Assembly: GCF_947494555.1 (NCBI RefSeq)
Contig: NZ_CANLVF010000001.1
Span: 1,240,001-1,304,000 of the forward strand
DNA from: an uncultured Roseibium sp.
GTDB lineage: Bacteria; Pseudomonadota; Alphaproteobacteria; Rhizobiales; Stappiaceae
Direction: 5' to 3'
DNA: 64,000 bases
Position 1 is the stretch's first letter; each line of letters opens with the position of its first letter. The position numbers were made by a program, and so were the translations under genes. This document shows, in pieces, positions 1 through 9,634 of the stretch. A model generated the notes under the pieces. It was not told the origin of the DNA. It worked only from the letters and a program-made list of their open reading frames with translations, and made no database searches.

Positions 1-2162
1 GCCGCCTGATCCCGGTCAACCTCGAGCAGTAGCTGCGGCTGGTTGATCTCGTTGACAAGCTGGACGTTGGCAAAGGCCGGATCGTCCTCCATCTTCGCGA
101 TCAGGGCATTGGTCAGATCGCCCAGTTCGTCGTATTCCTTGCCGACAACGGCGAACTGGACGCCGCGCCCGGCGCCACGTATGCCCAGACTGTTGGATGC
201 CCGCAAGGAGATGAAGGCCCCCGGGATCCGGCTGACGGGGCCTTGAATTTCCGCCGCGATCTCCTGTTGGCTGCGCGCCCGGTTCTCCCACTGATCCAGG
301 CGGACAAATACGAGGGCAAAACTCGTCGATCTCAACCCAATGAGTGACTGAACGGCGATCACTTCTCCGGACGCGACATAGGGTTCGAGGATCTTTTCAA
401 CGCTGGCCACCTGCTGGCTTGTATATTCCAGACTGGCCGAGGAGGGCGTGCGCAGGGCAATCATGATCGTGCCCCGATCTTCGGAGGGTGTGATCTCCTG
501 GGGCAGGTAATCGTAAAGCGCCAGGGAGCCTCCGGCAAAAACGAGAGCTGAGAGAAGAACCAGATACCTTGCTTTCAGGATAACCGCGATCAGTCGCTCG
601 AATGCGGTCACGACGGCGCCGCTGCCTTGCTGCGGTTTCAGATCAGTGGTTTCTGTTTCGGGCTTGCCCGGATCGACGAAGGCGCAAAGCGCCGGGCTGA
701 GCGTCAGCGCAACAAAAGACGAAAGCGCGACGGAAAATGCGAGCACAAAACCGAATTCGCCGAAAATTCCACCGGCCTGTCCCGGAAGGAAAGAGATCGG
801 AATGAACACGGCGGCAAGCGTTGCGGTCGTTGAAATCACGGCGAAAAAGACTTCCCGCGTGCCGACTGCGGCAGCCGCGAATGCGCCGAAACCCTGTTTC
901 CGCCGCCGCACAATATTCTCAAGCACAACGATGGCGTCATCGACGACCATGCCTGTGGCCAGAACCAGTGCAAGCAATGTGATTGTGTTGAGCGAAAATC
1001 CCGCGGCCCAGATCGCTGCAAGCGTTCCGATCAGGGCAATTGGAACGGCGACCGCCGGAATGACCACCGCGCGCAGCGAGCGCAGGAACAAAAAAATCAC
1101 GGCCACCACGATGACAACCGCCAGCGCGATGCTCGTGACGACGCCGGAAATCGAGCGTTCGACAAAGACACCGTCGTCGGCAACTATGATCAGATTGGCG
1201 CCCTCGGGCAGTTCTTCCTGGAGATCGGCAACTGCAATTCGCGCAGCATTTGAGATCGAAAGCGTGTTTGCATGGGACTGGCGGATGATGTTCAGTCCGA
1301 CGGACGGTTGACCGTTGATGCGGGTGATCACGGACGGGTCGTCGGAGGAGAACTGCACGAAGGCAACATCGCCGATCACGGTCTCCCGGTTGAGGCGGAT
1401 CGCCGATATGGTTTCTTCGGTCGTCGTTGAAGCGACAGAGCGTACCACGAGCTCCTGAGTTGGCGTTTCCAGCGCGCCGAGCGGAATATCCAGGTTAGCG
1501 CTGGCCAGGGCTGCGCGCATATCTGCAAGGGAAATGCCCCGGCTCGCGAGCGCTACCGGAAAGAACGTGACGCGCATGATGCGGGCATAGTCGCCCGCGA
1601 CCTGCACCTCCGAAACGCCGTCGATGGCCAGAAGCCGATCCGAGACGATGCCCTCCGCCAATGAAGCGAGATCTGTCAGTGGCAGGCTTCCACTGAGGGC
1701 AAGACGGACAATCGGGTCCGCATCGGCATCGCTCTTTTGCACCGTCGGGTCTTCGACATCGTCCGGCAGGTTCCGCTGCGCCCTGGACACGAGATCGCGC
1801 GCGTCATTCGCCGCCTCGGTGACATCGGTCGAGGTGTTGAGCTCCAGCGTCAGGCTGGAGCTTCCGTAAGACGATGTCGCGGAAATGTTCTCAAGACCTT
1901 CCAATCGCGCAAGGGCATCTTCAAGCACGCTGGTAACTTCTGCATCCACGGTACTGGCCGCAGCTCCCGGATATGTCGCGCGAACCGATATGACCGGATT
2001 GGAGACATTCGGAAGTTCCCGGACTTCAACACCGCTGAACGCTGTAACGCCCGCAATGATGACAAGCAGATTGAGAACGAGCGCCAGGATAGGCCGGCCG
2101 ACAAATGTTGCGGCAAATCCGAGCTGGCTGCGCGAAAAGCTGCCGGGCCCGGTATCATCCAT
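1..2162 (-). CDS. RND (AcrB-type) efflux transporter, 3' end off the window
   Basis: Inner-membrane proton-driven RND transporter that, with its fusion protein and an outer-membrane channel, exports drugs or other hydrophobic compounds. About 720 N-terminal residues are present of the roughly 1,030 usual for the family; the gene runs off the left edge. Reading the minus strand from ATG at 2162 gives a first transmembrane helix, a periplasmic porter domain, then the block of helices with the typical VLATGMVVDDAIVVLENI stretch that carries the proton-relay aspartates. The start overlaps the stop of the upstream membrane fusion protein by 8 nt, so the two are translationally coupled. No outer-membrane channel or local regulator is visible in the window. 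Family call is secure; the substrate is unknown. Confidence 0.93.
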   Translation of the reverse strand, partial: MDDTGPGSFSRSQLGFAATFVGRPILALVLNLLVIIAGVTAFSGVEVRELPNVSNPVISVRATYPGAAASTVDAEVTSVLEDALARLEGLENISATSSYGSSSLTLELNTSTDVTEAANDARDLVSRAQRNLPDDVEDPTVQKSDADADPIVRLALSGSLPLTDLASLAEGIVSDRLLAIDGVSEVQVAGDYARIMRVTFFPVALASRGISLADMRAALASANLDIPLGALETPTQELVVRSVASTTTEETISAIRLNRETVIGDVAFVQFSSDDPSVITRINGQPSVGLNIIRQSHANTLSISNAARIAVADLQEELPEGANLIIVADDGVFVERSISGVVTSIALAVVIVVAVIFLFLRSLRAVVIPAVAVPIALIGTLAAIWAAGFSLNTITLLALVLATGMVVDDAIVVLENIVRRRKQGFGAFAAAAVGTREVFFAVISTTATLAAVFIPISFLPGQAGGIFGEFGFVLAFSVALSSFVALTLSPALCAFVDPGKPETETTDLKPQQGSGAVVTAFERLIAVILKARYLVLLSALVFAGGSLALYDYLPQEITPSEDRGTIMIALRTPSSASLEYTSQQVASVEKILEPYVASGEVIAVQSLIGLRSTSFALVFVRLDQWENRARSQQEIAAEIQGPVSRIPGAFISLRASNSLGIRGAGRGVQFAVVGKEYDELGDLTNALIAKMEDDPAFANVQLVNEINQPQLLLEVDRDQA

Positions 2163-3279
2163 CGGTCGTCTCCGCGACGTCGACGGCGACAGTCACACCC
2201 TGGCTGACCTTGAAGGCACCGTCCCTGATCACCTCGTCGCCTTCCTTCAGATCGGCCTCAAGCCAGACATTGTCGCCGAGCCGGTGTCGCAGGACGACGT
2301 CAATTCGCTCCGGCTGGTTTTCCGAGCCGAGCTTCCAGACATAGGCTCCATTCGGGCTCCACAGGATCGAGACCGCCGGAACCATCGGCATGGGCTCGTC
2401 TTTGCTCGCAAGACTGACGCTGAAGGTCATCCCGGGCAACAGAAGGTTCTGCGGGTTCTGGACTTCCGCACGGACGCGGATTGTTCGGAATTCCTCGTCA
2501 ATGGAACTGTCGAAAGAGGTGACCTCACCATTGAAGACCCGTCCGACGAGCGCGGGTGTCGTCAGGCGAACGGGTACGCCCGTCCTGATCTGGCTGATCG
2601 CTGTCTCGGGAACCGTGAACTCCACAAGAAGGCTGCTGGCGTCCACGAGCGTCACGATTTCCGCACCCTGAGGCAGATAGCTGCCGACGGTCAGGTCATT
2701 GAGGTTGATGCGGCCGGAAAACGGCGCTCTGATGATCCTGCGGTCGTATTCGTACTGAGCCTCGGCAACCTTTGCTTCGGCGACGGCCAGGGAGGCTCTT
2801 GCTTCGTCAACTTGCGCCTGGGAAACGGCATTGCTGCTCTGATCCAGGAGGGTTTGATAGCGATTGAAGGACGCTGACTGCTGGTCCAACTCCGCCTTCG
2901 CGCTTTCCAGCAGAATTTGCTGGGTCTTGCGTTCCAGCGTCACGATCGGGTCGCCTGCTTCGACATCGGTGTTCGGCTGAACGTGAATTTCCTCAACCGT
3001 GCCGGCTACGTCCGCGGTGACATGAATCAACCGGATCGCCTTTCCGGTTCCGATCGACTGGATCCGGGAACGGGGAGGGGTAAAGGCAACGGGTGTTGCC
3101 GTCACGACAATGGCGTTGGTCGGAAACGCCGATTGCGATGAAGCGTCATTTGATGCTCCATCCGCCGAGTTTTCCCGCGGTGGGCCTTCGCTTGAGAAAA
3201 ACAGGCCGCTTGAGGAAACCCATACCCCAAGAGCAAAGGCGCAAACCAGCGCCAGTATCCAACCCGTCAGCCGGTTCAT
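2155..3279 (-). CDS. RND efflux periplasmic adaptor (membrane fusion protein)
   Basis: HlyD/AcrA-type adaptor of 374 aa that links the RND pump to the outer-membrane channel. An N-terminal hydrophobic anchor (residues about 5-27) is followed by a low-complexity linker, the split biotinyl-lipoyl domain (TADVAGTVEEIHVQPNTDVE near 95 and the IIRAPFSGRINL half near 190), a coiled-coil hairpin between them (AKAELDQQSASFNRYQTLLD), and beta-barrel and membrane-proximal domains. It is the first gene of a two-gene operon with the transporter, whose ATG overlaps its TGA. Upstream is a 463-bp intergenic region, so its promoter probably lies there. Confidence 0.93.
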   Translation of the reverse strand: MNRLTGWILALVCAFALGVWVSSSGLFFSSEGPPRENSADGASNDASSQSAFPTNAIVVTATPVAFTPPRSRIQSIGTGKAIRLIHVTADVAGTVEEIHVQPNTDVEAGDPIVTLERKTQQILLESAKAELDQQSASFNRYQTLLDQSSNAVSQAQVDEARASLAVAEAKVAEAQYEYDRRIIRAPFSGRINLNDLTVGSYLPQGAEIVTLVDASSLLVEFTVPETAISQIRTGVPVRLTTPALVGRVFNGEVTSFDSSIDEEFRTIRVRAEVQNPQNLLLPGMTFSVSLASKDEPMPMVPAVSILWSPNGAYVWKLGSENQPERIDVVLRHRLGDNVWLEADLKEGDEVIRDGAFKVSQGVTVAVDVAETTDG

Positions 3280-3742
3280 CCATGTTCCTCCAAGGGCTCT
3301 CAGGAATAGTTTGTCGAAGTCAAAAGATCACAGTGTTGCCGCCATTCGCAAGGTGTATGCGACCGGCGTGCAGGTCAATTTGCAAAGCAGTGCGCAGCAA
3401 AGTCTTCCTGTGAAGGTTGATTGCATCTTTTGTAATATGTATCGTAATTATACTTAAAAATTCAAAACAATTTCGAATTATAGCTTCCGTTATTTGATGC
3501 GTTAAGTTTGCGTTGTGGAAATGTATTTTAATTTTACTTGTGAGCGAATCGCATTCTTCATAGGTTGGAATCCATGAAACGTCTTCGGGTAATCGGGCAT
3601 CTATCGACACCTGACGTCTGCGATGAGGTGGAGCTTTTGTGCAGTGGTGCTGCGTTTGCAGTGCGCTGCCTTTTTTGTGGCCGGCGCTTCGCCGCTATCG
3701 CGTTTCATGAGGTCTGACAAGAATAAATGAGGTAAGTACGAC
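3280..3742. other. Intergenic region between the efflux operon and the M10 peptidase
   Basis: 463 bp without a convincing gene. The part from about 3430 to 3560 is clearly AT-richer than the surroundings and probably holds the promoters for the divergent efflux operon (minus) and the metallopeptidase (plus). A GAGGT ribosome-binding sequence lies about 10 nt before the peptidase ATG at 3743. I see no clean inverted repeat. Confidence 0.5.
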
Positions 3743-5782
3743 ATGTGTGATCTCTGTGTTGCGACCGGCCGCACCTCCGAACTTCCTGTTGTCGCCGGCT
3801 TCAGCTGCGATGACGGTGTTGGCTCGGGGGCCAATGCGTTGGCGGACGGGTCCGCCGTTTCTTTGGCACCGCTACCTGTTTTTACAAACGACCAGATTGC
3901 GGATCAGCTGACGCAGGAAACATCCAACGGTTCTCCGATCTCCTTCAACGCCGGTCCGGGTGACACGATCACAGTGGACATTACCGGTCTGACCAACGAC
4001 GGGAAATTCCTGGCGACAAACGCGTTGGAAGCCTGGGAGAACGTGACGGGCCTGAATTTTTCCTTCGTCACAAGCGGTGCGCAGATCACATTTGATGATG
4101 AAGATTCCGGAGCCTATGCCAGTTATTCCTGGTGGAGCAACGGTGACATGATCACCGCCGATGTCAACGTTTCGAAGGCATGGCTGAATTCCTACGGAAC
4201 CAGCATCAACAGCTATTCTTTCCAGACGTATATCCACGAGATCGGGCACGCGCTCGGGCTGCGGCACGGCGGAAACTACAACGGATCGGCGACATATGGC
4301 GTCGACAATCACTATCTGAACGATTCCTGGCAAGCGACCGTGATGTCCTATTTCAGCCAGACAGAAAACACATACATCAACGCGAGCTACGCTTATGTGA
4401 TCACGCCGATGGTCGCAGATATCGTCGCGATCCACGATCTTTACGGCACTCCGGCCAGTATCCGCACCGGGGCAACGGTCTACGGCAACAACTCCAATGC
4501 CGGCGGCTATCTGGAGACGTTTTTCGATTCAAATCAAACCGCTGCGATGACTATCTACGATAATGGTGGAACGGATCTGTTCGACTTTTCGCATGTCGGT
4601 TCCAATCAGCGTATCGACCTGAACCAAGAAGCCATCTCGAATGTCGGCGGTTTGACCGGGAACCTGATCGTTGGGCGCGGTACCATCATTGAAAACGCGA
4701 ACGGCGGCAGCGGCAACGATGAGCTGATCGGCAACGGTGCCAACAACACGCTCCTGGGCAATGATGGCGATGACGACCTCATCGGCGGCGGTGGAAACGA
4801 CATCCTGCGCGGTGGCTACGGCAAGGACAACATGTCCGGCGGCTCCGGCAATGATATCGTCTACTATACAAATGGCGATACTTTCTGGGTCAACGGGACA
4901 CCGAAGGATGTCGGTGGGAGCGGGACAGATACGCTCATCATGGAGAACGGATCGGTCTTCAACACCAGCGGGCTTTCCTGGTACGGATTCGAAAAGTTCG
5001 TTGGTGCGGGGCGCGATGACCGCGTCGTCGGCAACGATGGCTCGGTGAATTATGTACTTGAAGGCGGCGGCGGCAACGACACGCTCATCGGCAATGCCGG
5101 AGATGATGAGCTGCTGGGTGGTGCCGGTAACGACTTTCTTCGGGGCGGCTGGGGCAGCGACACGTATTCTGGTGGTGCAGGCAACGACACGATCTATTAT
5201 GGCAGCGGGGATAAGTTCTGGGACAACGGCACACCGCTGGATATCGGCGGCATCGGCACGGACAAGCTCATTATCGAAGCGGGGTCGAAATTCAACACGT
5301 CCGGGCTTTCCTGGTACGGGTTCGAGCAGTTTCAGGGTGCGGAGAAGGACGATCGTGTTGTCGGCAACGATGCCAGCATCGACTATTGGATGAATGGCGG
5401 TGGCGGCAACGATATCCTGAAGGGAAGCGGCGGCACCGACACGCTGATAGGCGCTGCTGGCAATGACACTCTGGATGCCGGCGGCTCTGCGGGCGGTTGG
5501 CAGAAACTGGAAGGCGGTGGCGGCGACGACACTTATGTCGTTTCATCGGACGGAGGCTGGATCGATATTGTCGAACTGATTGGAAACGGCATCGACACGC
5601 TGTTCTTTAAAGATCTTCAGGTTTCCGATGTCGAAGCTTCAACGGACAGCACCAGCAACATGCTTTTATCCTGGGCAAGTGGAGCCGGTCAGGTCCGCAT
5701 CAACGATTTGGGAGCCCATGTGGACAATTTCGAGTTTTCGGATGGATCAGTGCTGCAACCGGACGACTTTGTGTTTGTCTGA
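3743..5782 (+). CDS. Serralysin-like RTX zinc metallopeptidase (M10)
   Basis: Secreted zinc endopeptidase of 679 aa. The zinc site is HEIGHALGLRH, with ligands H165, H169 and H175, followed by a MSYF Met-turn about 35 residues later: the HExxHxxGxxH...Met pattern of M10B serralysins. The C-terminal half (from about residue 320) holds several blocks of RTX calcium-binding nonapeptides (GGSGNDELIGNGANN, GGGGNDTLIGNAGDDELLGG and similar). There is no Sec signal; the C-terminus ends in acidic and hydrophobic residues (DDFVFV), as in type I secretion substrates. The N-terminus starts MCDLC, an unusual CxxC. No type I exporter genes are nearby, so export would rely on a system elsewhere. The gene appears to be monocistronic. 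Confidence 0.92.
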   Translation: MCDLCVATGRTSELPVVAGFSCDDGVGSGANALADGSAVSLAPLPVFTNDQIADQLTQETSNGSPISFNAGPGDTITVDITGLTNDGKFLATNALEAWENVTGLNFSFVTSGAQITFDDEDSGAYASYSWWSNGDMITADVNVSKAWLNSYGTSINSYSFQTYIHEIGHALGLRHGGNYNGSATYGVDNHYLNDSWQATVMSYFSQTENTYINASYAYVITPMVADIVAIHDLYGTPASIRTGATVYGNNSNAGGYLETFFDSNQTAAMTIYDNGGTDLFDFSHVGSNQRIDLNQEAISNVGGLTGNLIVGRGTIIENANGGSGNDELIGNGANNTLLGNDGDDDLIGGGGNDILRGGYGKDNMSGGSGNDIVYYTNGDTFWVNGTPKDVGGSGTDTLIMENGSVFNTSGLSWYGFEKFVGAGRDDRVVGNDGSVNYVLEGGGGNDTLIGNAGDDELLGGAGNDFLRGGWGSDTYSGGAGNDTIYYGSGDKFWDNGTPLDIGGIGTDKLIIEAGSKFNTSGLSWYGFEQFQGAEKDDRVVGNDASIDYWMNGGGGNDILKGSGGTDTLIGAAGNDTLDAGGSAGGWQKLEGGGGDDTYVVSSDGGWIDIVELIGNGIDTLFFKDLQVSDVEASTDSTSNMLLSWASGAGQVRINDLGAHVDNFEFSDGSVLQPDDFVFV

Positions 5783-5838
5783 AAGAGCGTCGTGAGCGGC
5801 AGGCTTCCATTTCATTTTTTGGATGCCTGCATCCGAAC

Positions 5839-7110
5839 TCAAAGCGCTGCCTCGACCACTTTCGCGCAGGCCAGAAGCTGATTGTCGCGGCCTCCGCCCG
5901 CGACCAGCATTGCGCTCAAGGTTTTGCCACCATGCCGGTAGGGAAGGGCAATTGCGCAGGCGTCGGCGATATTGGCAAGCGACGGATTGCGAAGGGCCAG
6001 AAGATTGAACCGGTTGAAGTCCGCGTCATCGGCAAGGTCTTCAACGCGCGGCGGCAACTTGGGAGTAGTCGGCAGCAAAAGCATGGCCGATCCGAGCTCT
6101 TCGCGGAATTCTGAAATGAATTTCTCGCGCCTGTTCAGTGTCTGCCGATACTCGACCGCTGTTACTTCCTCTGCGCGTGCCATCCGGGCATGGACACGCG
6201 GGTCGAAGTCTCCGGCAGAGTTTTGGAAATAGTGTTCGTAGTGGGCGCGGGACTCCACGGACGTCATATGCCAGGGCGGAAGATGCTCATAGTGGGACAG
6301 CGCCGCAATTTCCTGTTCCACGATCTCCAGTCCGGCATCGCGAAGGGTCCGGACCACGGTATTGAACCCGTTTGCCACATCTGCATCGATCTCGTCGAAG
6401 CCGAAATTAGCCGGTATGACCAGTTTTGCTGCTGCCGGGGATGATGGATCGGTGTCATGTCCTGCCATGATCTGCCAGGCAACCTCGCATTCCGCCACCG
6501 TTTTCGCCATTGGACCGAAACTGTCCAGGCTGTCCGAGAGCGGCTTGCCGCCCGCCATCGTCACGGTGGATTGCGTCGGTTTGAAGCCTGTAATGCCCGT
6601 GAAGGCCGCCGGTATGCGCAACGAGCCGCCGGTGTCGCTGCCAATCGCGATGTCGCAGAAACCGAGTGCCACCGAAACAGCCCCGCCACTCGTGGAGCCT
6701 CCCGGTGCGCATCCGGGATAGGCGGGGTTTTGAGGGGTGCCGTAGTGCGGATTCAGTCCCAGGCCGGAATAAGCGAATTCGGACATGTTGGTCAGACCGA
6801 CGAAAACGGCTCCGGCCGTGTTGAGGCGGGCAATGGCCGTCGCATCGGTGCTCGCGGGAGGATCGTTTGCCAGCACTTTCGTCGCGGCCGTTGTCGTCTC
6901 ACCCTTTACGTCAAACAGTGCTTTCACGCTGATCAGTGCACCAGCGAGCGGGCTAGCCGCCTGAGCAGCGTTTCCAGCCTGCGCTTTTGCTCTCGAGGGC
7001 AGAAGTTTCAAGAACACAGATTGTGCGGAAGCATCACCGGATATTCTTTCAAGCGTTTGTTCCAGCCGGCGTTCGGCACTTTCGGGCGTCCAGGGAAAGG
7101 GTGCGCTCAT
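5839..7110 (-). CDS. Amidase signature family hydrolase
   Basis: 423-aa amidase (GatA/malonamidase type) that hydrolyses C-N amide bonds. The Ser-cisSer-Lys triad is readable: K63 in SVKALFDVKG, cis-Ser S139 in PGGSTSGG and nucleophile S163 in GSDTGGSLRIPAA; the spacing matches compact bacterial amidases. It is the last gene of a minus-strand operon with DUF1445, TRAP transporter and DUF2848 genes, 36 bp after the DUF2848 stop. The context suggests that it releases ammonia or an acid from a compound imported by the TRAP system; the substrate cannot be read from sequence. The alternative label GatA is unlikely, since no gatB or gatC is nearby. Confidence 0.9.
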   Translation of the reverse strand: MSAPFPWTPESAERRLEQTLERISGDASAQSVFLKLLPSRAKAQAGNAAQAASPLAGALISVKALFDVKGETTTAATKVLANDPPASTDATAIARLNTAGAVFVGLTNMSEFAYSGLGLNPHYGTPQNPAYPGCAPGGSTSGGAVSVALGFCDIAIGSDTGGSLRIPAAFTGITGFKPTQSTVTMAGGKPLSDSLDSFGPMAKTVAECEVAWQIMAGHDTDPSSPAAAKLVIPANFGFDEIDADVANGFNTVVRTLRDAGLEIVEQEIAALSHYEHLPPWHMTSVESRAHYEHYFQNSAGDFDPRVHARMARAEEVTAVEYRQTLNRREKFISEFREELGSAMLLLPTTPKLPPRVEDLADDADFNRFNLLALRNPSLANIADACAIALPYRHGGKTLSAMLVAGGGRDNQLLACAKVVEAAL

Positions 7111-7146
7111 CTGGTGGGTCCTGTGTTTGAAACGTCAGCGGGGAGG

Positions 7147-7800
7147 TTACGAGATGATCCGGAGATTAGTGGTTCGGTAGCGCCAGTCAATCGACTGGCC
7201 GTTTGTCGGATCACTCAGTGACATCCTGAAACCTGCCGATGGCCTGACACCGCCGATTGCCGGCAGCGTGCCGCACAACATGGCGCTTCCGTCGGTAAGT
7301 CCAGCACCTTCGATCAGGTGTCTGAGCGGCAGGATCGAAGCGAGCGTTCCCTCCTGATAGAGCGTCCAGCTGCCGTCTTCTTCAATCCAGGACCTCAAGA
7401 CATAATCGTCGAGGTTGGGTTCAACCTCGTCGAACCGCCAGAGTGTTTCGGCCACCGGCTTGGCGCAAATCTGCTTGGACGCCGCGACAGAGTGGGCTTC
7501 CAGGGCGCGGTCCGTATGGTCCGAGGCAAGACCCAACCAGATCTGGCCGTTGAGCCGAAGAAGAAACGGTTCGGCTTCTCCGGACGTCTTGGTGCCGAGC
7601 GCATGGATTTCGCTTTCTTGGGTCAAGAGGGCAGGTGCGCACTCGTAGTAGAGCGGCACACTCGATGGCGCCGGAACCCCGAGCTCTGCCAATTCAGCGA
7701 TGTGATGATCGACGGAGGAAAGGTCTCGGCCGGTCCATCCGGCCACGATGAGCCGGTCGGGAGTGCATGAAAGCACTCCGTTGCTGGTCTGAAATTTCAT
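7147..7800 (-). CDS. DUF2848 family protein
   Basis: 217-aa soluble protein resembling the DUF2848 family, possibly with a fumarylacetoacetate-hydrolase-like fold (motifs LYYECAPALLTQESEI, LGLASDHTDRALEAHSVAASKQ and RSWIEEDGSW). I chose ATG at 7800 (MKFQTSNGVLSC). The longer open frame to 7902 reads back through the end of the dctM gene and adds a non-conserved stretch, while an AGAGACG ribosome-binding sequence precedes 7800. It sits 11 bp after dctM and before the amidase. Role inferred from context only: a catabolic enzyme acting on the TRAP substrate or its hydrolysis product. Confidence 0.8.
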   Translation of the reverse strand: MKFQTSNGVLSCTPDRLIVAGWTGRDLSSVDHHIAELAELGVPAPSSVPLYYECAPALLTQESEIHALGTKTSGEAEPFLLRLNGQIWLGLASDHTDRALEAHSVAASKQICAKPVAETLWRFDEVEPNLDDYVLRSWIEEDGSWTLYQEGTLASILPLRHLIEGAGLTDGSAMLCGTLPAIGGVRPSAGFRMSLSDPTNGQSIDWRYRTTNLRIIS

Positions 7801-7811
7801 GAGTTCGTCTC

Positions 7812-9092
7812 TTAGAGGGTTGATGGCAGGAACAGGGCCAGTTGCGGCATCAGGATGAGCAGGCCGACCATTGCAAGCATGGCGAGCGCATAGGGAATGC
7901 ATCCCAGCATGACATCGCTGAAACTGCCCGATTTCCGCGCTGCCTGGACGACATAGAGGTTGAGGCCGACCGGCGGTGTGATCAGCGCCATTTCGACCAG
8001 AATGATCATCAGGATGCCGAACCAGATCTTGTCGTAACCGAGCTGGACGATGATCGGCACCACGATGGGTATGGTCGCGACCATGAGAGAGAGGGTCTCG
8101 ATGAAAAAGCCGAGCACGATGTAGATCAGGATGATGACGAGCAGCGTTTCAAGCGCGCCAAGGCCCAATCCGGTCAGGAGGTCCTGCAGAGCGCGGCTCA
8201 CGCCTGCCGCGGTGAGTGCAAAGTTCAGCACATAAGCGCCGATCACGACAAGCATGATCATCGCGGATGTCTTGACCGAACCGCGCAGGGCGTCCTGCAG
8301 CATCTCCCAGGTCAGTGCCCGTTGATGTGCGGCGATCAGAAGCGCAATGGCAACGCCAACTGTGGCGGCTTCTGTCGGAGTGGCCCAGCCGGCATAGATC
8401 GAGCCGACGATGGCACCGAACAGCCCGAAAATAGGAAGGAGATCGGTCAAACCACCGAGCTTTTCCGCAAGCGAACTGGAGCGGCGCGGCCCACCAAGAC
8501 CGGGCCTGACAACGCACATGATCACCGTGATCAGCATGAAGAGACCCGCCAGGAAGAGGCCGGGCACCAGACCGGCGAGAAACAGTTGCGGGATCGAGCT
8601 TTCGGTCAGGAAGCCGTAAACGATCAGGTTGATGGAAGGCGGGATCATGATCCCGAGCGTTCCGCCGGCAGCGATTGCCCCGGAAAAGAGCTTCTGGTTG
8701 TAGCCAAGGGTCTTGGCCTGCGGCATGGCAACGGTGGCAACGGTCGCCGCTGTTGCGACTGACGAGCCGGATGTTGCCGAAAACATCGTCGAAGTCGCGA
8801 TATTGGCGTGGATCAGCCCACCAGGCATCCAGGCTACCCATTTTTCAAGGGCGGCGTAGGTCCGCTTTGCAACGCCGCTGCGCACCAGGATTTCACCCAG
8901 CAGCACAAACATGGGAATGGCGATCAGCGTCGCGCTGTTGGACGAGGACCAGACAACCTGGCCGAGGCCGCGCATCAGCGGAAAGGGGCTGAAGAATTCG
9001 TCGATGCCGAAGGCAAGAAGAAAGAGCACAATGCCGACGGGGATGGAAAGTGTCAGCAGGCCGAGAAGGCCGACGGATGTGAACGCGATCAT
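7812..9092 (-). CDS. dctM: TRAP transporter large permease (DctM)
   Basis: 426-aa integral membrane subunit of a tripartite ATP-independent periplasmic transporter, the ion-coupled translocation channel. About 12 hydrophobic helices, with family motifs including IPMFVLLGEILVRSG, ATSTMFSATSGSSVATAATV and GGTLGIMIPPSINLIVYG. Start at ATG 9092 (MIAFTSVGLLG): it overlaps the dctQ stop by 4 nt (ATGA), and the extra 47 residues of the longer frame are an unlikely arginine-rich sequence. Second last transporter gene in the order dctP-dctQ-dctM. Confidence 0.93.
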   Translation of the reverse strand: MIAFTSVGLLGLLTLSIPVGIVLFLLAFGIDEFFSPFPLMRGLGQVVWSSSNSATLIAIPMFVLLGEILVRSGVAKRTYAALEKWVAWMPGGLIHANIATSTMFSATSGSSVATAATVATVAMPQAKTLGYNQKLFSGAIAAGGTLGIMIPPSINLIVYGFLTESSIPQLFLAGLVPGLFLAGLFMLITVIMCVVRPGLGGPRRSSSLAEKLGGLTDLLPIFGLFGAIVGSIYAGWATPTEAATVGVAIALLIAAHQRALTWEMLQDALRGSVKTSAMIMLVVIGAYVLNFALTAAGVSRALQDLLTGLGLGALETLLVIILIYIVLGFFIETLSLMVATIPIVVPIIVQLGYDKIWFGILMIILVEMALITPPVGLNLYVVQAARKSGSFSDVMLGCIPYALAMLAMVGLLILMPQLALFLPSTL

Positions 9093-9622
9093 GCTTCCCC
9101 CCTTGCACCGGCAATCGAGTCGACGGACTTGTAATCGGACGAGGCGAATTTCACGAGGACGGTCAAGAGCAGTATGCAGGCTGACACGGCAAACCAGACC
9201 CAACCGGCCCACCAGAGCAGCTGCGGTATCCAAAGCGGCGTTTCGAGCGGCGTGTTCGCTCGCGCACCGGTCGACAGTGTTTTTTCCAGAACACCCCAGC
9301 CTCTCCAGGCAACCACGATGGCCGTTCCGGAGAGGCAGAGGAGGGACAGAATGTCAAAAATGGCCCTGCCGAGCGGAACCAGGCGCTGGCGGAGCAGGTC
9401 GATGCGCACATGCGCCTGCTCCGTCAAGGCGTAACTGATGCCCCAGCTTGTGGTCACCGCCATGACATAGCCAGAGATTTCATCAACTCCCCCGAGCGAA
9501 CCACCCAGGCGCCGGGCGATGATCTCCACGAGTGTGAACACGACGCAGGCAAGCAGAACCAGGCCGACCACGATTGCGAGACGGTCATTTATCCGCCTGA
9601 GCTGCGATGCCAGGGAAGTCAT
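9089..9622 (-). CDS. dctQ: TRAP transporter small permease (DctQ)
   Basis: 177-aa, four-helix membrane subunit that partners DctM. Hydrophobic segments lie near residues 17-35, 50-68, 87-107 and 133-158. The conserved feature is VDEISGYVMAVTTSWGISYALTEQAHVRIDLL. Overlaps dctM by ATGA, and follows dctP by only 12 bp, so all three subunits are co-transcribed. Confidence 0.92.
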   Translation of the reverse strand: MTSLASQLRRINDRLAIVVGLVLLACVVFTLVEIIARRLGGSLGGVDEISGYVMAVTTSWGISYALTEQAHVRIDLLRQRLVPLGRAIFDILSLLCLSGTAIVVAWRGWGVLEKTLSTGARANTPLETPLWIPQLLWWAGWVWFAVSACILLLTVLVKFASSDYKSVDSIAGARGEA

Positions 9623-9634
9623 TGAAATCCTGCC

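Noticed and set aside
1885-2877. 330-codon plus-strand frame across the efflux genes
   Set aside because: Antisense to the RND transporter and fusion protein, which are both clear; no recognisable motif.
7842-8762. 306-codon plus-strand frame over dctM
   Set aside because: Rich in His, Asp and Gln as expected from the reverse complement of a hydrophobic membrane gene; antisense to a clear TRAP permease.
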